Part shown: in pieces, positions 35,069-46,078 of the stretch
How the letters are laid out: each line of letters starts with the position of its first letter
Numbering within the stretch: position 1 is the first letter of the stretch
DNA from: Hemerocallis citrina
Taxonomy: Eukaryota > Streptophyta > Magnoliopsida > Asparagales > Asphodelaceae
Length of the DNA stretch: 64,000 nucleotides
NCBI GenBank assembly: GCA_017893485.1
Contig: JACEHZ010000589.1
Span: 1,428,501-1,492,500 of the forward strand
Direction: 5' to 3'
The notes under the pieces: model-generated
What the model was told of the DNA's origin: nothing
The model's input: only the letters and a program-made list of their open reading frames with translations
Database searches by the model: none
Made by a program: the position numbers and the translations under genes

Positions 35069-36160
35069 ATGGTTGCACCCAGAGGTAGAAATGGTGGCAA
35101 CAATGAGGATGGATCGGGTAGTTCTCGAGGAGCGGGAATTGACCTAGAGGCTGAGTTTGCTAAGGTTTATCAGACCTTGAACACATTGATGGCATTCAAT
35201 GTGGCGCAGCAGCAAGCGCAGCAGCAGAATCCGCCGCCCAATCATGGAGCTGGGCATGGATTGGTGAATGCCGACCCCATCAAGCAGCTTGAATCCTTTA
35301 AGAGGATGAGGCCACCAGTCTTTGAGGGGCAAGCTGATCCAACAGCAGCAGACGATTGGATTCGGAAGATGGAGACGATCTTCGAAGTATCGGAGACTCC
35401 AGCAGCCAGCAAGGTGAAGTTAGCTTCGATGCAGCTCGAGAAAGATGCTGGTGTCTGGTGGGAGTCACTAAAGAGGACTCTGGGGGATCAGCAGTTGACA
35501 TGGGAAGCTTTTCTGGAGGAGTTCAGAGATCGCTTCTTTCCTCTTGATGTTCAGGAAAAGAAGGCGACTGAGTTCATGAACCTTCAGCAGGGGAGCATGA
35601 CTGTTCGGGAGTATGAGACGAAGTTTGCTCAACTTTCGAGGTATGCACCAGAGTTGGTCATGGATGAAGCAAAGAAGGCCAAAAAGTTTGAGCAGGGCTT
35701 GAAGCCGAACTTGAGGTCAAGGATGGTTCCGTTGGGTATCAGGAGATTCGAGAAGCTGGTCAGGAGGGCCGCGATGACTGAAGAAGATATGGAACTGTTT
35801 CAGAAGAAGCAGGATACATGGAACCGGAACAAGAGGCCAGCATCAGGCCAGAGTGGGAAGGAATTCCCCGCGAAGCAGGCGAAGTTCAGTGGACCGGTGC
35901 AGAAGGCACCTGGAGCTCAGGGAGTGACCTGCTACTACTGCAAGGAAGTAGGACATTACAGGTCAGCATGTCCGAAGTTGGCAGAACATGTTTGTTCTCA
36001 GTGTGGGCAGACTGGACACTCAAAGCCCCATTGTCCACAACTGAAGAAAGATGGTTCGGGTGGAAGCAAAGTCCCGAAGAGGCAAGGGCGAGTATTTGCA
36101 TTGACCGAGGAGGATGCGAGAAACTCGGAAGATGTAATACAGGGTATGCAGGAATTTTGA
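35069..36160 (+). CDS. gag: chromovirus gag (363 aa to first stop)
   Basis: Capsid-like Gag of a Ty3/gypsy chromovirus, forming the particle that packages element RNA in the cytoplasm. A retrotrans-gag core spans about residues 90-235 (PVFEGQADPTAADDWIRKME, WWESLKRTL, FRDRFFP, REYETKFAQLSRYAP). Two CCHC knuckles follow: C288-C301 (CYYCKEVGHYRSAC) and C309-C322 (CSQCGQTGHSKPHC). The start ATG at 35069 is 230 bp past the primer site, and no earlier in-frame ATG is preferred. The frame stops with TGA at 36158; pol reopens in the same frame after a second stop (TAA 36191). If the intron at 36144-36245 is spliced, the last five codons here are intronic and gag runs into pol. No damage seen. Confidence 0.93.
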   Translation: MVAPRGRNGGNNEDGSGSSRGAGIDLEAEFAKVYQTLNTLMAFNVAQQQAQQQNPPPNHGAGHGLVNADPIKQLESFKRMRPPVFEGQADPTAADDWIRKMETIFEVSETPAASKVKLASMQLEKDAGVWWESLKRTLGDQQLTWEAFLEEFRDRFFPLDVQEKKATEFMNLQQGSMTVREYETKFAQLSRYAPELVMDEAKKAKKFEQGLKPNLRSRMVPLGIRRFEKLVRRAAMTEEDMELFQKKQDTWNRNKRPASGQSGKEFPAKQAKFSGPVQKAPGAQGVTCYYCKEVGHYRSACPKLAEHVCSQCGQTGHSKPHCPQLKKDGSGGSKVPKRQGRVFALTEEDARNSEDVIQGMQEF

Positions 36161-36245
36161 TTTCTTTCATTTTTGAATCAGTGTAATGAATAAAAGCTTT
36201 TATTTCAGAACAATTTAAGATTGAGTATCATTCTTATTGTAACAG
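36144..36245 (+). other. candidate 102-bp intron between gag and pol
   Basis: The spacer between gag and protease begins GTATGC and ends TTGTAACAG. It is 102 bp (a multiple of three) and contains both in-frame stops (36158, 36191). Its removal would restore one frame, 35069-39559, at the place where Tekay/Del relatives have continuous gag-pol. The other AG (36208) would not keep the frame. Splicing is inferred. Confidence 0.5.
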
Positions 36246-39200
36246 GAGTTGTTTTAATAAATGGAATGAAAGCAAAGATTTTGTTTGACACTGGTTCATC
36301 GCATACATTTGTATCGCCAAGTTTTGCAAAGATCTTAGGTTTGGAACCTAAGCTATTTCCAGGCAGGGTTTTGTCGGTGGCAACGCCGTCAGGTGAAGAG
36401 CTAGTAGCGGATCGATATTACGAGGGCTGTGATATCGAGATTGGTGGAAGGATGTTCGGCATCGACTTGATCGAGCTACAAGTGTTGGGAGTGGATGTCA
36501 TCGTAGGCATCGATTGGATGGCTATATATGATGCCACAATTGATTGCAAGCAGAAGGAGGTGTTGGTGAAAGCACCAGGTGGACCTGCAGTAACTTTCCA
36601 AGGGAAGAAGAAGATCCCGCAGGTGGCTGCAATGGTATCTAAGAAGTCTATTGCAGATGAAGTCAAGGGCATTCCGGTGGTTCGAAAGTTTCCTCAGGTG
36701 TTCTTGGATGATTTTCCAGGATTACCGCCGCAGAGAGATGTGGAGTTTTGCATCAATGTTCAGCCGGGGAGTGCGCCGATTTCCAAGGCTCCGTACAGGA
36801 TGGCACCTGTAGAGCAGGATGAAGTGAAGAAGCAGATTGAGGAGCTTTTGAGCAAAGGGCTTATCAGACCGAGTTCATCTCCGTGGGGAGCGCCAGTGTT
36901 GTTGGTCAAGAAGAAGGATGGGTCGATGAGGATGTGCATTGACTACAGGGAGTTGAATAGGGTGACTATTCAGAACAAGTACCCACTGCCGCGGATAGAT
37001 GATTTGTTCGACAGACTTCGAGGAGCAGCGGTATTTTCGAAGATTGACTTGAGGTCAGGATATCATCAGGTGCGAGTCAAGGAGGAAGATGTGAGCAAGA
37101 CAGCGTTCAGGACTCGTCATGGGTTGTATGAATTTTTGGTGATGCCATTCGGTTTGACGAATGCGCCAGCAGTTTTCATGGATATGATGAATCGGGTGTT
37201 GAGGCCATTCATTGATTCCTTCGTGGTGGTCTTCATCGATGATATCTTGGTGTATTCGAAGTCGGAGGAGGATCATTCTAAGCACTTGACAGCGGTATTA
37301 CAGACATTGCAGGAGCACAGCTTGTACGCCAAATTGTCGAAGTGTGAATTTTGGAAGTCTGAGGTAGCTTTTCTTGGTCACATTCTTTCTAAGGAGGGAG
37401 TGGCTACTGATCCTCAGAAAGTGGAAGCAGTGAAGGATTGGCCCAGGCCGACGTCAGTGAAGGAAGTGAGAAGCTTCTTGGGATTAGCTGGTTACTACAG
37501 GAGGTTTATTCAGGGGTATTCTCAGATTGCAGTTCCATTGACAGGTTTGACCCGGAAGAGTGTGGCATTTGTGTGGACAGATAAGTGCGAGGAGAGTTTC
37601 CTTGAGTTAAAGGAAAGGTTAACTACTGCACCTATATTAGCATTGCCGCAAGCAGGGAAGGATTATGACATCTACAGCGATGCATCTCTCAGAGGTTTGG
37701 GTTGTGTCTTGATGCAGGAAGGCAAGGTCATTGCGTATGGTTCGAGGCAGTTGCGTCCGCATGAGAAGAATTATCCGACGCATGATTTGGAGCTAGCAGC
37801 TATCATTTATGCCTTGAAGCTGTGGAGGCATTATGTTTATGGTGAGAAGGTCAATATGTACACTGACCACAAGAGCCTGAAGTATATTTATCAGCAGAGG
37901 GATTTGAATCTTCGTCAGAGAAGATGGTTGGAGGTATTGGAAGACATTCGTTCTGAGATCAAGTATCATCCGGGCAAGGCGAATGTAGTGGCTGATGGAC
38001 TTAGCAGGAAGAGTAGTTTGTCGAGGTTGATCACTACTCGAAGAGAGTTGGCAGCAGAGATCGATCAGGCAGGTATCGAGGTGGTACTGCGAGGTTTAGG
38101 GGCATCTTTGGCTCAGTTGAGACTGCAGCCGTCCTTGAGAGAGAAGATTGTGGAAGGTCAGAGATCAGATGCAGAGATCCAGAAGATGTTGCAGCAGGTT
38201 TCAGAAGGCAAGTTATCAGAATTTCGTGTCCAAGATGGAGTTCTTTGGTTGGGTGAGAGGTTGTGTGTTCCAGATGATGCAGAGTTGAGAGAGAGTATCT
38301 TGCAGGAGGCACACAGCACATTGTTATCAGTTCATCCAGGAGGTACGAAGATGTACAGGGATATCAAACCCCACTTTTGGTGGTCTGGCATGAAGCGAGA
38401 TGTAGCAGATTTTGTGGCAAGGTGTCTGACTTGTCAGCAGATCAAGGCAGAGAATCAGAGACCTGGAGGATTGTTACAACCATTACCCATTCCGGAGTGG
38501 AAGTGGGAGAATATCAGTATGGACTTTATTACGGGTTTGCCGAGGAGTTCGAAGGGCAATGACTCGATTTGGGTTGTTGTGGACCGATTGACTAAGTCGG
38601 CACATTGTCTAGCCATGAAGATTACTTGGTCGATGGAGAAATTGGCTGAGTTATACATTGAAGAGATTGTGAGACTTCATGGAGTTCCTGTTTCGATTGT
38701 GTCTGACAGAGATCCGAGGTTTACATCAAGGTTTTGGAGAAGTTTACAAGCAGCTTTGGGCACCAGGACTGATTTCAGTACAGCATTTCATCCGCAGACA
38801 GATGGTCAGACGGAGAGGGTGAATCGAGTGCTGGAAGATATGTTGAGAGCTTGTGTTATGGACTTTGGTGGTAGTTGGGAGAGATACTTGGCATTGGTTG
38901 AGTTTGCTTATAACAACAGTTACCATGCAAGTATTGGGATGGCACCGTATGAGGCTTTGTACGTGCGGAGGTGCAGGACACCTGTATGTTGGTATGAGGT
39001 TGGCGAGAGACAGATGTATGGTCCTGAGATCGTGCAACAGACGTCAGAGCAGATTGAGTTGATTCGCAAGAGATTAGTTGAAGCTCAGAGTCGGCAGAAG
39101 AGTTATGCTGACACTCGTCGGAGAGATTTGGAATTTGAGGTTGGGGATGCAGTTTTTCTCAAAGTTTCTCCGACCAAAGGAGTGATCAGATTTGGTAAGG

Positions 39201-39559
39201 GTGGCAAGTTGGCGCCGAGGTATATTGGTCCGTACAAGATCGTGGAGAGGATTGACAAGACCGCATACAGATTGAAACTTCCAGAGGAGTTAGCGCAAGT
39301 ACATGATGTGTTTCATGTGTCGCTATTAAGGAAGTATGTGGCCGACCAGAACCATCAGTTGGTAGAAGTTCCCGAAGATCTACAGGTGAACTTGAGCTAC
39401 AAGGAACAGCCTGTTGAGATCGTTGATCGTAGGGAGAAAGTCCTTAGAAGCAAGGTGATACCTATGGTCAAGGTATTGTGGAGGAATCAACAGTTCGAGG
39501 AGGCTACTTGGGAGCCAGAGGATCGCATGCTGAATGATTTTCCTGAATTGTTTGAATGA
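36246..39559 (+). CDS. pol: chromovirus pol: protease-RT-RNase H-integrase-chromodomain
   Basis: Enzymes for reverse transcription and integration. Residues are numbered from the codon at 36221. Aspartic protease DTGSS at 23-27; RT with FIDDILVY (catalytic Asp 340 and 341); RNase H with YSDAS (Asp 487) and a TDHKSL box; integrase zinc region [10 protein letters not shown]...CLTCQQ from 698; DDE triad D768, D829, E865 (spacing D-x35-E). A C-terminal chromodomain-like tail ends [19 protein letters not shown]. There is no ATG before the protease; the first in-frame ATG is 36266, close to the active site. Translation therefore probably needs fusion to gag (see 36144-36245) or internal initiation. 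All catalytic residues are present and no stop interrupts the frame, so the element may be competent. Confidence 0.94.
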
Positions 39560-39748
39560 ATGTATTTCTTGTATGAGAATGGAATTCTTTGAATGATTGC
39601 ACTATTGATTGATACATGATGTAATCTTTAATTTGATTGTGATATTATATGAAATTATTTGGATTATGATCTATCTATGAAGTATTGTTTCCTTTTGTTG
39701 GTATGTGTTTGAACTCATTAGTAGTAGTTCTGAGGACAGAACTCTTCT

Positions 39749-39761
39749 AAGGAGGGAGTGA
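39749..39761 (+). promoter_or_regulatory. polypurine tract of the chromovirus
   Basis: AAGGAGGGAGTGA directly before the 3' LTR, the expected plus-strand primer. Confidence 0.8.
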
Positions 39762-42502
39762 TGTAGAACCCCGTATTTTCAAATATTATTTTAATTATTT
39801 GAAAATGAACTTTAAATGATTTTGAGTATTTGAAAAATATTTTCTAAAAGATTTATCTTGTGTACACGTGCAAAACACGTGCAAATGACTTTTGAGAAGT
39901 TTGAAAAATTTAGTTTTCCTTATGAAAAATCATTATTTATTATTTGAAAATTATTTAATATTTTTCCAGATTTTTCTGAAATTAATTATGCTATTTGCAA
40001 TTTTTGAGAAAAGAAGGACTTATTTGCAAAATTGACATTTTGAGGGTTTAAAACGCAAAAATGCATTTGCTGGACATTCCGATCAGTATTTGTTGAAGTT
40101 TGGAAATATATTTTCTATTAGATCCTAACTTAAATGATATTTGATTTAAATTTCAAGAATAGAATTATATATGCAAGATGTATTTTGGAAAGGAGTATTT
40201 TGCAAAAGAGGGAATATAACCCTAATATTCTATCCAGCATATACAAGGGAAATCCTTTTCCCAACCGTCATTGAGAACTCACAGAATTTTGAGATTATTT
40301 TGAGGAGCAAAAAGGAGGATTCTTGGATCTAGCAAGGAGAAAGTTTTTGGCGGATTTTCATCAAATCAAAGGTGAGTGGTTTGTTTTGTTGTTTTGTTTT
40401 GCTCTGCTTGTTTTGTTTGTCTTGATTGATGAATGACGTAAGATCTTGTTATGCTTGTTTGTGATCATTATGCCATTATTTTGTTAGTCCCATTGAATGT
40501 ATGGTATGGATCTTTTATTTGTTATGGAGGATGAGAACTCTTGTTGATATTTGAACCATGTATGAGAAAATATTAAGATTTGTTGAGGAAATGTTGATCT
40601 ATGAGATCGTATTGTTGGGAGACATATTAAGAATTGATTTTGTTGTGATTAGATAGTAAACACCTGGACCTTATGGTTGTAAATCAGATTTGGATTAAGT
40701 TATTGAAGACATTTTGTTGAGAAAAACCCTAATGGGAGAATTAAGAATTGAGATCATGAGAATATGAGATTGGAGAAATTGATTGATTGAGTAATGTAAC
40801 CATGATGGAGATTATTGAGAATTGTTTATTTCCTGGATATAAATTAATTTTATGATCGATGAATCTTTAGAATACTCCCGTTTGATTTGTGTTCAGACCT
40901 ATACTTTTTGTAAATCTGTAGCCGACAGTCGACTGGACTGCAAAGCAGTCGACTGGTACGAGCCTACTGTGTATTTTCAGTCTTTGAGTTTTGTTCGGGA
41001 CAGTCGACCTAGACTGAGGTCAGTCGACTGATCCTCTGTTTGTGATTTTGTTCAGTCCTTTCGGGACAGTCGACCTATGACTTTTCAGTCGACTCAAATA
41101 CTTAGATTATTTTGATGAGGACTATTTGAATTTGTCTCGGGACAGTCGACTGATGACTTGTCAAGTCGACTGGTCATGCCTTAGATTATTTTTTTTGTAA
41201 AATGTTGGGATATGTCCTCTGGACAGTCGACTGGTCCTTTATGCAGTCGACTGGTCCTGAAGGATCTTTGTATTTGATTGTGAGATATTTTGTTTAGTGT
41301 TTGATTTTAAGATGTTCAGTTAAGTATTTGTTTTTGAGATGTTCAGTTAAGAACATGATTTTGAGATATTTTGTTGAGCCACTTGTTAAATGGAATTTGT
41401 TCAGATATTTATTTTTGAGTCTCTAGAGGTAGGTGACCCTAGTATACCGGTGTTTGTTCAGTTATTTGTTGAGGCTCATCGAGGCAAATTTTCAGTTATT
41501 CAAATTTTTAGTCCAGTAGGGTACACTACTCTAGGAGATTTGTTCAGTAACCCAAACTAATAAGGACAGGCATTAGTAGTGTCATGACGAATGAGAACTT
41601 GAGTTATGCACCTCAGTATGGCTTTTGATGTAGGATTTAATCTCCTGAATTATCCAAGTAGTTAACTTGTGATGTGTGATTTATCTCCGAAATTATCCAG
41701 GTAGTTAACCTGTGATGCGAGGTATTTCTCCTGAATTATCCAAGTAATTATCTTGAGATGTGGGATTGAACTACGGAATGATCGGAGTCGAGGCGACGCT
41801 TTTGGGGTATTATTGTGATAAGGAATCTATGTTTAGATGTGGGATGATCTCCTGAATTATCCAGGAAAAATACCTGTGATGTGGGATCAATCTCCGGAAT
41901 GATCAAGCATGGGCAAATTATCATAGTCTATCTTCATCTCTTAGTAGTCATCGTTGTCAGCATGTAGTCATGATGTTTTCTTGAATCACTTTTATGCATT
42001 CGGATTTCCTGTTTTTACACACTTGGCTTTTGGTTTTGGTATCACCCATTATTCTTTTGTCGTACTTCATACTTTAGTGTTTGATTATTATTTGTTGGAT
42101 ATTATGTTTTAAGTTCATTTATGCTATTGGTTTGATTTGTTACCACTCACACCATTTATGGCTGATCCCGTAGTTTTGGGGTTAGGGTTCAACTCTAGCC
42201 TCACATGTTGCAGGTTATTGCTTAGATTGGAGGTTGGATGCTTGAGTGGGCAGTTTGAGATAATTGGATTATTTAGTGATTGGTGTAAAACTGTAAAGGA
42301 TATTTGAGATCATTATTGAGTTGTAAATAAAATATTAATGTGTGTTGAGATGTTTAGACTTCCGCTGTAATTGTAATAATTGTTGTAATAAAGAAGAAAA
42401 ATTTTAGTGGTGTTGTTGGTGTTTATTGTTGTATTGAAGTGGATTGCTGGGATTTCGCCACTTATTTTCTAAGCTCTCATATTAGAAATTTGGGGCGCTA
42501 CA
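39762..42502 (+). repeat. 3' LTR of the chromovirus
   Basis: Same length as the 5' LTR and about 99.2% identical. GTCGAC array from 40928; TATA box changed to TATACAA. Confidence 0.97.
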
Positions 42503-42666
42503 TCAATAGGGCGAGCCATTATTACATGCTATTGGCTGAGTTACAAGCATCGGCCTTATTGAAAATCAGGATCCTACTTCTACAATAAGGTGAAGACCTC
42601 TTGGGAGGAGCTGGGAGATTCTGAGTGTTGAAGCTTGGCGGACCCTTCTGTTCGTTTGTAGGCTCC

Positions 42667-44433
42667 TTAGGGGGGAAGCTCGGCCCCCTCTTTTTGGACG
42701 AACTTGATCAGGTGCCCCCACTGTATGAGTTCTTCGATCTCCTCCTTGAGAGCCCGACAATCATCCGTGTCATGGCCATGGTCCCTGTGAAAGCGGCACC
42801 ACTTATCCTTGTTCCTCTTCTTGCCAGGTGTATTCATTCTCGGGGGAGCGCGGAGGAGCCCTTCCTTGTCCACCTCCATAAGAACTTCTGATATATTGGC
42901 AATTAGGGGGGTGAACTTCTCAAACCGAGGAGTCGGGCGACGCTGTCCATTGTCGTCCTTCTGGGATTTTTGGGACCCCTCTTCGCATGTGCTCTTCCGT
43001 TTGTTCCCGGAAGATGTCTCCTCAAAGCCCGGGAGATTCTCGGCTTCTTCGGCCCGAATGTACTTCTCGCTCCTAAGAAGGAGGTCGGCAAAATTATGTG
43101 GGGGCTTCTTAGCAAGGGACGAGCAAAGGTTAGAATTGAGGACGTTGGATTGGAATGCGACAGTCGCAACCGATTGGTCGAGGGAGGCGATCGATCTGAC
43201 CTCTGCAGTGAACCTCTTCACATAGTCCCTCAACTTCTCTCCCCTTTCTTGACAGAGGTGGAGCAATGAGAGGCTGGTCTTCTCCGTGCGTCTGCTACTC
43301 ATGAAGTGGGTGATGAAGAGGGTCTCGAACTGCTCGACGGAGAAAATAGAAGAGGGGGTGAGGCGGGAGTACCATTCCCGAGCCGAACCCTTAAGAGTGG
43401 CGGGGAAGGTTTTGCACAGCAAAGCATCGGAAGCTTGGTGGATTAGAATGAGGGTCTTGAAGCTTTCGATGTGGTCCACGGGGTCCGACTCCCCCGAGTA
43501 AGTTTCGAACTGCGGGGGTTCGAAACCTCTTGGGATAGGAGCCTCCATGATGGTCCGGGAGAAGGTAGGTCTGCTCGGGCAGATGGTCCTTCCTCTTAAC
43601 TCCTCATCCTTGTCTATTCGGCCGATGCGCCTCTCCATTTTGTGGAGATGGCGGTAGAGAGCATTGTCCCTTCGACGGTAGTCAAACGAGCCTCTGGACT
43701 CGTCTTCATAGGAAGGGGAGCGGGGACTACGACGACGGTAGCTCTAGGAGCGGCGAGGACTTGGGATCCGTGGAGGAGTAGGAGCCCTTTGGGCATTGTT
43801 GTTGTTGGGTCGGAGGTTGAGAGCTTGCAACACCGTTGTTTGAAATCGCTGAAACTCGGCACGAGTGATGGGTGTCTCATCGTTCCTCGGATGTTGCCGA
43901 CCAGTAGGGGAATGTGGTCTTCTCCTATGATGCTCGGGGGACTCTCTCCGTCCTCTTCGGATAGGGGACCTCCTGTTGTCTTGGTGGTGAGGATATCGCT
44001 CATCCGGATGTTGTTGGCGGGAGGTTCCCTCTTGGACCCGCTTCTCATCCAGACGGCGGCGAAGATCCTCATCCTTCTGCCGATTGAGAACGGTATTGTG
44101 AAGGTCGGAATCTCGAGGGTTGATGGAGGCCATTGAATCCGTATAGGCATTGCGCATTGAAATGTGGTCCTGGTGAACAGGTTGCTTCTGCTGGTTGGGA
44201 CGCGAAGCCCCCGCACCGGCATTCTGAGGACCGGCGGGACCCTTAGGGGGTTGCTGATTCTGAAGAGGAGGCTGATCTTGTTGAAGAGGGTCTTCCGCTT
44301 GGAGAGAAAGTTTCCCCTGCTGCTGAGCGGGTTGGATGGGGACTACCTCTTGCTGATCAACGGAATTGGGTCCACGGTTGGACCCTCTGGATCTTACTTT
44401 CCTAGGAGGCATGGTAGGAGAAGATCTGACCAA
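42667..44433 (-). pseudogene. gag: Tat/Retand-type gag with one internal stop
   Basis: On the minus strand the frame opens at 44433 (MVRSSPTMPPRKVRSRG) and runs to a TAG at 43746-43744. It then continues in the same frame to 42667, about 588 codons in all. The first part is a low-complexity Q/P/R-rich leader; the second carries the gag core (PPQFETYSGESDPVDHIESF, LKGSAREWYSRL, GEKLRDYVKRF) and a C-terminal WCRFHRDHGHDTDDC box usual in Tat-lineage gag. The single in-frame stop may be a mutation; readthrough cannot be ruled out. No pol follows within the 160 bp before the nested LTR or on its other side. Confidence 0.85.
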
Positions 44434-44463
44434 CGGGAAGAGGGGAGGCTGCTATTCATATGG

Positions 44464-44481
44464 TTCCCACAGACGGCGCCA
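44464..44481 (-). promoter_or_regulatory. primer-binding site of the gag-only element
   Basis: TGGCGCCGTCTGTGGGAA on the minus strand, 3 bp after the 5' LTR end. TGGCGCC-type sites are usual in Tat/Athila elements. Confidence 0.8.
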
Positions 44482-44484
44482 ATC

Positions 44485-45105
44485 TGTTGCCGCTAATTTC
44501 GGTGTGGGGGCAAACAGATAGTATTTGTGAGTTCTTGGAAAACCTGAATAGCAAACACCTAACCTGTTTCGCCGGAGTTTGACCGCTGACTCCCGCCGTT
44601 CACCTGCAAAGAAGTGCGAGACACCGAGGTTGATCCCGGCGACGCACCCTCCGATGCTCAAGTCAGTAACCAGAAATGATTAAGAAAGAGCGTTTAACTA
44701 GCAAAAGATTGATCACCTCTTAATGGAAATGGGTAGGGGGTATTTATAGCCGCCGTTGGGATCAGATAAGGAATGTGATTCCTGTGATCTGATAAGGCGT
44801 AAAATCCTCGTAATCAGATTAGGAATGTAATCCCTTAATTCCCGGTGAGATGATGGTCGCGAATCAGGCCCGTTGATTTGGTTCAATCAGAGACTTTAAT
44901 TCTATCATGTCGGACTGGGTTTGTATCGGGCCGGGACCCGTACCCAGCTGAGGTGGATCCGTTCGCGGGTTATTGGATCTTTGAGAAGGAGACCCAGTAC
45001 CCGCTTCGGACCCATTCGCATGTGAAATTACCGTTTTACCCCTGAGCTTTAAGATTCGTGTCCGATGTGAACGGTCCCGATTTAATCCTATTTTTAGCCA
45101 TATCA
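44485..45105 (-). repeat. 5' LTR of the gag-only element
   Basis: 621 bp, TG...CA, with a TATAAATA box at 44741-44748 (minus). Pair of the LTR at 28366; a 567-bp solo relative lies at 52933. Confidence 0.92.
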
Positions 45106-45214
45106 CCAAACAATACTCTATTTTCGAAAATTAAAAAAAAAAAACTTTGTAAATTTTTTTCAAAAACTATGTTTAAAATGAATTTTCAAAACAACGAACC
45201 AAACACAGCCTTAG

Positions 45215-45920
45215 TGTTTGGGAAATTACTGACTGAAGATCTTGTTGAGTTATTCGTTGCAATCAACACAAACCACCAAGCACATACTAGATCATCCCAA
45301 ACACACCAACGTACACACAAATTTGTCCCGGTTTGGACTTTCGCCTTTATCCGGGGGAGAAGAAACCCGAGATGTTATTCAATTAGAGAAGATACAAGAA
45401 TATTACAATTCTCACTACAACCCTTTCTCGAGCCTCACCAGCAAGTACTAGTTGTTTACAATTAGAGAATCACTCAATCTCTCTTTCAATGAATTACTCT
45501 CTCCCTCTCTCTCTCTCCTAGCTCTCAATGCAGGCCAATAACAACAATATACAGAGATCTAAAGAAACCCTAGTTAGATATCTTGATACAATAGCCATTG
45601 GATATTCCTGAAGAGATAATCCTACGATAAGAGTCGTAAGATCTGACTTGAAGAGCAAGTTGGACATCTCACAAATCACCAAGACCTGATCCAAATAATT
45701 CATCAGCGCCGTGTTTGGTCGATCACACCCCAAGGTCGGTCGACCATCCCCCTCTCGGGAACTCCTGCATAATAGGGCGGTCGACCGTACCCCAGGATGG
45801 TCGACCGCAACCTGCTGCTGACTGTTTCCCCTTGCTTCCACTCCGTCTTAGATCGTCTCGATTCCTTCATCGTCTCATCATCTTCTTATCCAACATAGTA
45901 AGCAAGACATAAACCCAACA
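45215..45920 (-). repeat. 3' LTR of the copia element
   Basis: Contains GTCGAT at 45718 and GTCGAC at 45739, 45780 and 45800, as two pairs 21 and 20 bp apart. Confidence 0.88.
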
Positions 45921-46078
45921 ATCTCCACCATGGATTGCATACTCATGAATCCACACCTGCGTGATTTTAAAAAAACTTCTAGACTCTTTTTCTTCTCTTC
46001 TTGCAAACAACTTGTTTCGATGGCTTCCTCTACTAGTTGAATTTATCTCCTCATGTTTTTCTCTAGCTGTATGCCCCC

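Larger units (their letters stand above)
32082..42502 (+). mobile_element. young Ty3/gypsy chromovirus (Tekay/Del-like), complete, 10.4 kb
   Basis: Both LTRs are 2741 bp with TGTAGAACC...GGCGCTACA ends, and the 5-bp duplication TCAAT flanks the element (32077-32081, 42503-42507). A tRNA-Met primer site TGGTATCAGAGC (34828-34839) and a polypurine tract (39749-39761) are in place. Coding regions are gag, then protease-RT-RNase H-integrase-chromodomain. By my line-by-line comparison the LTRs differ at about 21 substitutions and two 1-bp indels, roughly 0.8%, so insertion is recent. Order of domains, long LTR and chromodomain point to the Tekay/Del branch. It is inserted in the gag-only element. 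Confidence 0.95.
28366..45105 (-). mobile_element. gag-only Ty3/gypsy element (TR-GAG type, Tat/Retand-like), minus strand, split by a nested chromovirus
   Basis: Two 621-bp LTRs (28366-28986, 44485-45105) with TG...CA ends are flanked by a perfect CCAAA duplication (28361-28365, 45106-45110). A primer-binding-like TGGCGCCGTCTGTGGGAA lies 3 bp inside the 5' LTR. The only coding region is a Tat/Retand-type gag. No protease, RT, RNase H or integrase is present on either side of the nested element (32082-42502), so pol was absent before that insertion. Without the nested element it is about 6.3 kb. By eye the LTRs differ at about 21 of 621 sites (about 3.4%), older than the element inside it. 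Movement would need proteins from an autonomous relative. Confidence 0.85.
26928..45210. mobile_element. Tourist/Harbinger-like element split by later insertions
   Basis: The left end GGGTCCGTTTCGATCGGG and the reverse complement of the right end (GGCTGTGTTTGGTTCG) are related imperfect TIRs of the Tourist type. TTA flanks both (26925-26927, 45211-45213). The A/T-rich subterminal sequence (TTTAAAA, GTTTTTGAAAA) is also shared between the arms. Everything from 27200 to 45105 inside it is explained by microsatellites, Helitrons and LTR elements. Confidence 0.5.

Noticed and set aside
36418..39037. Minus-strand and alternate-frame ORFs across pol
   Set aside because: Shadows of the intact pol frame.
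42809..44496. Plus-strand ORFs of 99-164 codons
   Set aside because: Antisense shadows of the minus-strand gag.
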